Positions 56,878 to 64,000 of a DNA stretch of 64,000 bases are shown here, in pieces. The DNA is from Glomus cerebriforme (Eukaryota; Glomeromycota; Glomeromycetes; Glomerales; Glomeraceae). The position numbers and the translations under genes are program-made. The notes below the pieces were generated by a model that worked only from the letters and a program-made list of their open reading frames with translations, searched no databases and was not told the DNA's origin. Position 1 is the stretch's first letter. Each line of letters opens with the position of its first letter. The stretch spans positions 204,953-268,952 of the forward strand of contig QKYT01000100.1 in the NCBI GenBank assembly GCA_003550305.1, given 5' to 3'.

Positions 56878-59301
56878 TTATTTTTTATTTCTTTTTCCTC
56901 TTGCTCCTTTTGGCCTTCCTCTCCTCTTTGCGGGGATGTTAGGAATAGTTAATGTCTCCGTCTCTGTCTCTGTTGATAATTTTGATAATTCTTTAACAGA
57001 TGATGAACTTCTGGCAGCAAATGATGATAATCCTCTGGATCCTCTGGCAACAGGTGTTTTTCTGACAGTAGTTAAATTTGATATTTTTCTTTCAATTTCA
57101 AAAGTAGATAACATTCTAGCTGGTAAACTTCCTAATCAATTTCAAGAACATATTGCTTAACACTATCCTTAATCCAACTTGGCAATCTCTGGACAACTTT
57201 ATCTTTAGCATTAACAAAATTTTGCTTTTTGTAATTATTATATAATGTGGTTGGTACAACAAAGTAAAAATGGATTTTTTTGTTATTTGCTAATTTTTTT
57301 GAAGTAAATTCAGGCCAGCCAACTTAATAGGATGATTTATAGCAATAGTAATCTGAAAAAGCTTATTGGATGCAATTATTGCATCAATTGAAGGAAAGGT
57401 TTTACTTTCTGGTTGAAAATATTTTTAATCTTCAATTAAATCAATATTAAGAAACTTGAGTACATCATCCTGTGGAATAATTTGTTCAACCGAAGGGCCA
57501 TTATTACTATCAGGTTCTAAGAAACGAATGCGAAAATGTCCTCTTTTTCACAATATCTGGTGAACAATCTGCTCGAAATAGCAACCAATGTATGCATTAC
57601 TTTTAGATTCTTCTCTATCTAAAACTACTTCTACCTCTGAATTTATTCGTGATATTAATAAATCTTTAAGTTTCGCAGTTATCCTTTCACCTACATAATC
57701 AGACGCAAATTTTATAATAATCTGCATATAGGATTCTTCATCAACTTTCTCAACTTTCTCGACTTCAGCAATTGCCCTACCCTTACCCTTATAATCAACT
57801 TCCTTAACTTCCTCAACCTCTTCCTCAACTTCCATCTCTTCCTTATCCTCTTTTATTAGAATATTTATTGACATATGGATGAGCATGTGACTTACATCTT
57901 TACTGTTACCACTTTCACCAATGTATTGTAATACTTTCTCATCACATTTTGTTATCGCTTGTTCGAGCTTTTTATGAATATTGTCATTGAAAGCACATTT
58001 CAAAATATACTGAGGGATCCCTTCCCATTTCTCATACAACTCCCTAACCTTTTTTACACTAACTGTATCAAAAAGTTTATTCCTGCAATCAGTAACTTCT
58101 TCCTAAGACCATATTGGTATGATTCGTATTTTTGGATTACCCTTATCAAATTCATAAAAATGATCCTTCTTTGGTGAGCAAATAAGAATTGGCTTAGCAA
58201 CAATTTTGGTGCCGATTGGTTTTTTTCTATTCATAATATACCAAGTATTTTCGTCAAATAAGAAATTTAATATATCACAAGTTATTACAGGAAGTAATTT
58301 ACCTATATTCTTATTAAAAATAATAACCTCATCTTTCTTGATATTATCATCGTATATTATTATCTTAGCACAATCATCTTTCAAAAAGGTATAAAGTAAA
58401 TAATAACCAAAAAATGTCTTTCCGATTCCAGGATTACCCGAAATATGCAATTTTCTTATTTTATCATCAAAAACAACATCGAGCAGGTCATTATAGCATT
58501 TACAAATGTACAGTTCTAAAGATTCTGTACTTATTCTCAAAAAATGGGCATCATCTGACAGCTTGAAAATATTATTAGCCATTTCAGCATCGAATTCTGT
58601 CTTTTTTAAAGCCTGTATAAAAACATTTAGTTTAATTTCAAAATCAATAACTTTTGAAGGTATTTTTGTATAATAATAAGTTTCTGTATAATAATGTAAA
58701 ACACATGTTAATAAGTGAAAATGATGAAAAAATTACCATAGGTTTGGAGTATTAAAGTGCCAATGACAATGAGAAAAGTCGCATTGACTAAATATATTAT
58801 GATTTACTTACCAGGAATAACGGATTGCTCTACGATAACGCAAATGTATTTTTTTGGGCGGGTTTGACAATAAAAAGCAGGAAAGAAAAGTACAAGAATA
58901 AATAAGTATTCAGTATTATCAGCGAATATGACAAAAAAAATTATGCTATATCACGTTGACTAAAATTATTGACTTACCGGTGGCAACAGGAACTCTAACG
59001 ACAACACGAATGTTATTATCTTGAATTCCATGGAATGTGTTGCCAACTTTTTGCATTGCGATTTTTATTTCATTTTCATCAGTCATTAAACCATCAGGAG
59101 TGTTACTCTCAACTGATTTTCCTCAACATTAACACTCCATAAACTAAGGTTTTTAGCTTTTATGTTACCAGGTACACTAATTTTCTCGAAGATAGTTTTC
59201 TTTAGATCAAAAATAGAATTATTATTTCTAATAGTAATAGAAAAGGAACTACTTCCGTATTCAAGACACCAAAGGGTAATAGGTGTACCATTAATAGACA
59301 T
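56878..59301 (-). pseudogene. Crinkler-like gene relic: Ubl header, P-loop NTPase, nuclease-like tail, AT-hook
   Basis: Minus strand. Exon 1 (59301-58978) starts MSINGTPITLWCLEYGSSSF and SIFDLKKTIFEKI, the ubiquitin-like header of Crinkler (CRN) proteins; a frameshift near 59115 precedes TDENEIKIAMQKVGN. An 18-bp exon (58829-58812, EQSVIP) and exon 3 from 58683 follow. Exon 3 holds FIQALKKTEFDAEM, the Walker A LHISGNPGIGKTFFGYYLLY, and IPIWS before TAG at 58105-58103. Beyond, the same frame continues (ELYEKWEGIPQYILKCAFND, an acidic Lys/Glu stretch, FEQIVHQIL), TGA at 57550-57548, FLEPDSNNGPSVEQIIPQDD, TAA at 57427-57425, SIDAIIASNKLFQITIAINH, a frameshift, KIHFYFVVPTTLYNNYKKQN, TAG at 57134-57132, and in a last frame an AT-hook KRRGRPKGARGKRN. 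CRN proteins of this build are NTPase-nuclease proteins that act in nuclei. Four stops and at least three shifts make this copy dead; its first part might still make a truncated Ubl-NTPase protein. Confidence 0.75.
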
Positions 59302-59673
59302 TTTTACTGTTATTTTGTATTACAATGATAAATGAGGAAAGAAAAAAATTTTTTTTTGCAGAATTGGGTAACAAGTTAGTTTTATAGAGAGATCACAGAT
59401 CTGATCAGTGATGCAATCAATTTTAATATGGGTGCAGTAGTTGGAATTCAGTCATTGACATTAAATGTCACAGCTAATAGTTTTGGGATTATGCAACCAG
59501 TTTATGCGAAGGAGCATGACAAGCTAATATTTTATAAGCATGACCTAAATGTGTGACAGGTTACGCCAGATATATTGTACTTTAAAATACTTTTTTAAAA
59601 ATGATTGACAAAATGTTTGGTACATGAGCCACAACAATTTTTTACAAAAAATTTATTTTCTCAAAAAAAAAAG
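59302..59673. other. upstream flank of the Crinkler-like relic
   Basis: Former promoter side. AT-rich; no gene seen. Confidence 0.4.
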
Positions 59674-59681
59674 ACTTTAAT

Positions 59682-60171
59682 TAGTGTTGTTAAATCCAAG
59701 TCGAGCTGAATCAAGCTGAACTGAGCTGATAGAGCTGATTTGGTTTGGCTTTAGAACAGAAGCTGATTTAACTTAGCTTGGCTTGAGCCATGACTAGCCA
59801 ATGAAAGTCGATGAAGTTGATAGAAATAACAATTTTATAATAAAAAAAATGCCATTTCGGTATATTTTTTTCATGAATAACTGCACTGAAATGATAGTTT
59901 TCATATTATTTTATAAAAAAATGCTATTTCGGCACAGTTTTTACTTTTTTATTAGATATTGCTCATCAGTTCCATCAGTTCTATCAATTTCATATCATCG
60001 GCTCTATGCCTCTATCAGTTCTATCAGTTCTATTAGCTTCACGACTTGGCTTGGTTTAATTTGACTTGAACTTTCAAGCCGATATGGTTTGGCTTGGCTT
60101 GGCTTGATTTTTTATCAGCTTGACTTGACTTGGACTTCAAGCTGAACTAAGCCAAACCATTAACAACACTA
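59682..60171. mobile_element. hAT-type MITE, family C
   Basis: A 490-bp element with ends TAGTGTTGTTAAATCC and, reversed, TAGTGTTGTTAATGG, flanked by the exact 8-bp duplication ACTTTAAT (59674-59681 and 60172-60179). Next to the ends lie arrays of short related words (AGCTGAATCAAGCTGAACTG on the left, GGCTTGGCTTGGCTTGATTT on the right); the middle has direct repeats AAAAAATGC(C/T)ATTTCGG. The open frame inside is an accident of these repeats. Confidence 0.88.
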
Positions 60172-60179
60172 ACTTTAAT

Positions 60180-61139
60180 AAACTATTTTTACCTTTTGAA
60201 ATTATAGTTAGAAGTGTATTTTTGGTCACTCTGCAAGTTTACTTAAAGTGACAAAGAAGGTTTTTGTTGTAAATTTTGACTTATACACATTTTTTTAAAA
60301 ATATGTGCCACACATATCAAACAGTATAATCGGCATAACCTGTCATACATTTAGGTCATGCATTTTATAACTCCTGTTACGTAATCCATAAAAAAAACAT
60401 GGCATGTGATATTTACTAATTAAATATGTACAAGCACGTGAAAACATGTGGCGCACCTGTGATGAATAAGGTATTACAAATAATTTTTATCACACGAAAA
60501 AATTCTATTTTATGATCACGTACCCATACTTTTTTAATAGTTACACTGAAAAAGATATATTTTAGCTTAAACGAAATGTGTGTCAGATTTGTGATGCAGT
60601 TAGCTAATGTGGTATAACAAAAAATCATAAAAAGAAAATTTTTTATATTAACATATAGCTTTTAAAATTTACTAAATATACCTAGTTTCGGCTGCTCTGC
60701 AAGTTTACTTAGAGTGCCAAAAGCAATTTTAAATATCATTATTTTTTTTTTAACCAAGATTACAATTCAATTTTATTATTTATCGAGAAAATTATACAAA
60801 GTTATAAAACAATAATAAAAATCACATGATAAAAGAAAAAAAGAAATTATCACCTCGTTAAGAGCTGAAAACTAATAACTAAAAAGATAAAATTTCTAAC
60901 AAAATGAACCTTGCAATGAATACAGTAAGCGGCGTTACATCACATAGTTAATTTATATCCAAAAACCCAAAAAATGTCCTCCAAAATGTATAGAAAAAAA
61001 TAAAGAANTATAATTAAAAAATAAAGGAATATTATTAAAGCTATTTGAAGAACAAAATGAATTATTATTATTGAAACTTTTTTTATGTTTAGAACACTTT
61101 GAAATATTATAAGATTTTTCAAATGCTAACAATTTGTCA
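60180..61139. other. spacer with no supported gene
   Basis: Contains two similar stretches: GTCACTCTGCAAGTTTACTT with AAAGTGACAAA (about 60225-60260) and GCTCTGCAAGTTTACTTAGA with GTGCCAAA (about 60690-60725), probably parts of an unrecognised repeat. Confidence 0.35.
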
Positions 61140-61690
61140 CATCAAGGTTTCTAAATGTCCTCTAAAAATGAAATATATATAAAATGATATAAAGAAAAAA
61201 TAAAATTTTTTATTAAAATCGGAGACAGAATAAATCTATTAACCAAAGTATATAAAAACTTTGGGATAATACCTTTGATAGCATCGATAAAAGTAATATT
61301 AAAATTATTAAAAATAGACCAAAAGGAATCGTGAGATAGATCCAAAAATGTCACGTCCACGTTAAAGAGTTTTTTAAGATTGTCAATGATCCAATATTTA
61401 GTATTATTAATAATATTGTACACTTTGCGAGAGTTGAAAGAGCAGTGCCAAATGTGATTGAAAGTTTTATCATACAGATCGCACATAAGGCACTTCCAAT
61501 TCGAATAGAGAGTAGGTTGTTATTTTTTCCGATGTTCTAAAGTAGAAAGTTCTTTGAACAAAAGTTTTAATTTATGCACTTTACAAAACGAGAAAGTAAA
61601 AGTCATAGACTGGTTAGAGTCGTTGTTAACCTGGAACAGTCCGTCATCCAAATTAACTATGAATAGCTTCAGGGATTTTTTATTATTTAA
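61140..61690 (-). pseudogene. LINE ORF2 tail, copy 1
   Basis: The minus strand reads SLKLFIVNLDDGLFQVNNDS (about 61680), HKLKLLFKELSTLEHRKK, a stop, QPTLYSNWKCLMCDLYDKTF then NHIWHC, a CxxC...HxWHC zinc-knuckle as found near the C-terminus of LINE ORF2 proteins, then the open frame 61486-61151 with YWIIDNLKKLFNVDVTFLDL, AIKGIIPKFLYTLVNRFILS and FIYISFLEDI. The K-G-I-I-P-x-x-L ... LEDIW pattern recurs in the LINE tail at 63166-63582. RT and endonuclease parts are absent. Confidence 0.6.
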
Positions 61691-62857
61691 AGTTACTCAG
61701 GGCAAATTTTACAAGATAGTCAGTAGAAAAATACAAATCAAGAAGTTAAGGCTACATAATTCAGAACTAATCAAAAACTAAATAAACCCTCCTGATAAAG
61801 TATCAACCTTTCCCCATTACGATCCCAGCTGTACCCCTGTCTAACCTTCTGGAGTGGGCCTCAGACTTGGGACCATCTAACGTAAGAGGTAGTACTATCC
61901 TTCTTACCCAACCCATGTGAATAAGGGTGGTAAAATTATCAGCCATTTTATATCTCCGAACCACTATTGCATTTCACAAAACATAGTCAAGTAACACCTT
62001 ATGCCGAGCGGGACTCTCCCAGTTAGCATCAGCTTAAAACTATCCTTCCATGTCCCCCAGGAGGATGGCCTAGGTTCCCGGTTGTGACATACATCAACCC
62101 GATGGTAATTAAAAGACCTATGAATTGTTAGTTAGGTAGCATCCATGTGACCAACTGCGGCGCATCACCAGAAAACCCAATGATCACCACGTCACCCCCC
62201 TAGACTGATCTCCACCTTGCGCCATCAAATCACCAACAGTAACACCAAATACACCTGGTCGATCAAAATTTCCAGTACCCCCCTACTCCCAAAAGAAAAT
62301 AGAAAAATACTAAAAATTTCGAAAGAAAAAGAAAAAAACACACAAAAAATAAAGAGTAAAACTAGAAAAAACCAGTATATCTACCAGCAAAAAACCTAGA
62401 GTAAAACGGGAAAAACACCAAACTTATACCTACAAGAAAAAGACTCCACCCCATAACCTCCAAACCTACGCTTAGAGCTTCCACAGCAACCTAAAGATAG
62501 AAAAAGCTGGACTCTTCCGTACAAAATGACCTTATTCTTAAAAACTTCTGACTCCCGAAGAAGATTGGAACCTTATGCAAGAGAACTTAGCTTAGAATAA
62601 CTGGACGCTAGCCCAGGTATCAGTTTCAAAGAAATTATCCGTTAGTAAGAAAAAACCGTTGTCGGTATGTTCTTCGCTCAAAAGGCGGNGTAAACTTCTT
62701 AAACCACTACCAATAGGTAAAGAATAGCGAGAGGAACACTTTTCCTAAGACATTTAAGGCCCCCATCCAAGTGGAAAGGGCAAAAACTTGCGTTGTTGTT
62801 TCTGCTAAAAGATGGACATGAAAATTACAGAATAGAGTTGATGGCGATCCTTTTTTA
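61691..62857. other. GC-richer segment of unknown nature
   Basis: Much richer in C and G than the rest of the window (for example GGAGTGGGCCTCAGACTTGG, CCCCCAGGAGGATGGCCTAG). No long frame; a 60-codon basic frame at 62217-62399 is the longest. It could be the untranslated 5' part of a LINE or a piece of foreign origin. The same words AATAGCTTCAGGGATTTT occur just before it (61662-61679) and at its end (62858-62875). Confidence 0.4.
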
Positions 62858-63165
62858 AATAGCTTCAGGGATTTTATTAAGCAAAGTTATTCATATTACA
62901 TATTTATATACATTTATACATTGAACTACGAACACTAACTAACAAAAATATAAAAATAAAATAAAAAGAAACATGAAATATAAGAACAGTCGTATTGAGA
63001 TAACAGAATAATCCTAATTAGAACAATTAACAGAACAAATCAAATTAACTACCCTAAGACTACCCTACTTTACCATGATTCCCCCCCTAATCTAACTAAA
63101 AGCCAGAGTCCAACGGTAGAGGCAACTGCTCCCTTTAGTTCCNTTCAACCCCATCCTCCAAGAGT

Positions 63166-63582
63166 CTAGAGTCTACTCCAGAAACTAAACAAAGCTATTA
63201 CGACTGTGCGAAAACCCGGAGGGAAAGAGATCCATTTGGACCAGGAACCACTGAATTTGATAGAGGATTCAATCCAATGCGAAGTCATAGGAAAAGAAGT
63301 TAATACTGGAGCGCGAGGAGCGTGAGTGGCGGTAGTGTTGACTAAGCGGGGTTTGGAACGTTTTTGTCGAAGCATAATACCCTTAGACCGTTCCCAATCA
63401 GCAATAGCGGAAGTACAAACATGCCATACCTGACAATAAAGATCATAGTGCAAAACATATAAAATGCGGCAAAGAGTATCATGAGCGGATCTGAGAGAAG
63501 AAGCACCAGAAACTACCAAATCAACCAAAGAGCGGGGAATAAATCCTCTGAGCAAAAGACCTCCATCTGAAGTGTTCGGAAA
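63166..63582 (-). pseudogene. LINE ORF2 tail, copy 2
   Basis: Open minus-strand frame FPNTSDGGLLLRGFIPRSLV, HDTLCRILYVLHYDLYCQVW then HVCTSAIADWERSKGIMLRQ, a basic stretch, and a tail ending LFSFWSRL. The LxRGFIPRSL ... W ... C ... ADWE order matches the last ~100 residues of LINE ORF2 proteins and parallels the other copy at 61140-61690. Sequence upstream (63583-64000) is partly non-coding and ends in ATAATAAATATAATAAA simple repeat. Confidence 0.5.
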
Positions 63583-64000
63583 TCAACAAGGGAGAACACT
63601 GAGTCGAGATAAAACTGAAGAGAGAGCCTTAGCTGAACACAAATATGAAGTCAAAGAAAACAGACAAGAATCCAAAATGTGAATAGCTTCAGAGAGGCAA
63701 TAGCTTTGAAGTATTCCACATGCAAATTGAAGGCACAATATGAGGTTACAAAAGTTATAGACAAGAATTTACACACGGATAGACACAATTATAATTTAGG
63801 GACTTTAGGAACTTAGAGATTTTTAGAGAGGATAGTTCTTTTATTGTAGTAATTCCACACTACAGAACTCACTATCGAGTNCTTAAGAAAAATACANAGA
63901 TATTTATATAAAATAAAATATATATAAGTTAATAATAAATATAATAAATATAATAAAGATAATAATTATAATAACTATAAATAATATAATAAATATAATA
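63583..64000. other. window end, simple repeat
   Basis: Mixed sequence to about 63890, then TATAATAAATATAATAAA-type low complexity to the end of the window. Three N are present in this part of the assembly. Confidence 0.5.

Noticed and set aside
56831..57160. 109-codon plus-strand frame
   Set aside because: Antisense to the tail of the Crinkler-like relic, whose minus-strand text is recognisable.
59801..60064. 87-codon plus-strand frame within the family C MITE
   Set aside because: It is generated by the repeated short words of the element; no codon structure or homology to expect.
61800..62850. Possible ribosomal RNA fragment
   Set aside because: The GC-rich sequence contains no rRNA core segment that I recognise.

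Overview
The window looks like nuclear DNA of a filamentous fungus, most probably an arbuscular mycorrhizal fungus of the Rhizophagus (Glomeromycota) type. It is extremely AT-rich, its introns are short (about 65-115 bp, GT-AG) and interrupt conserved eukaryotic genes, and the rest is packed with transposon debris and broken copies of gene families expanded in Rhizophagus: Crinkler-like NTPase/nuclease proteins, P-loop ATPases, PIF1-type helicases, retropepsin-like proteins and LINE tails. The species call is inference from family patterns; no database search was possible.

Layout. 0-5 kb: two small DNA transposons, then an intronless Byr4/Bfa1-like mitotic-exit/septation regulator on the minus strand (1794-4286). 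5-24 kb: an AT-rich, gene-poor repeat domain with hAT-type MITEs, a ~1 kb element nested in its own relative, a foldback element, a decayed P-loop ATPase gene, a LINE/helicase chimera and two unrecognised remnants. 24.4-37.6 kb: a compact island of seven intact intron-containing genes: two tandem four-helix membrane proteins, an ECM15/MTH1187-type protein, a RAX1-like RGS membrane protein, a Pus9/Rib2-type tRNA pseudouridine synthase, a nucleotide-sugar transporter and a mitochondrial aspartate-glutamate carrier. 38-64 kb: again repeats and pseudogenes, including a reading frame broken only by TGA codons, a PD-(D/E)XK nuclease-like relic, a retropepsin-like gene with one TGA, an hAT transposase relic, a Crinkler relic with ubiquitin-like header, NTPase, nuclease-like tail and AT-hook, and two LINE 3' tails.

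The island genes are housekeeping functions (cell polarity, tRNA modification, Golgi sugar import, malate-aspartate shuttle) with no shared pathway. They sit as convergent or divergent neighbours with short spacers (about 390-490 bp). Both flanks are the accessory, transposon-rich compartment.

The strongest new observations are five short transposons from at least four families with 8-bp target-site duplications readable by eye, one nested in another, plus a transposase relic of the hAT type that could represent their source; two long foldback elements; nested twin ~1 kb elements; a probable GC-AG intron in the ECM15-like gene; and a 343-codon frame whose only internal stops are three TGA codons.
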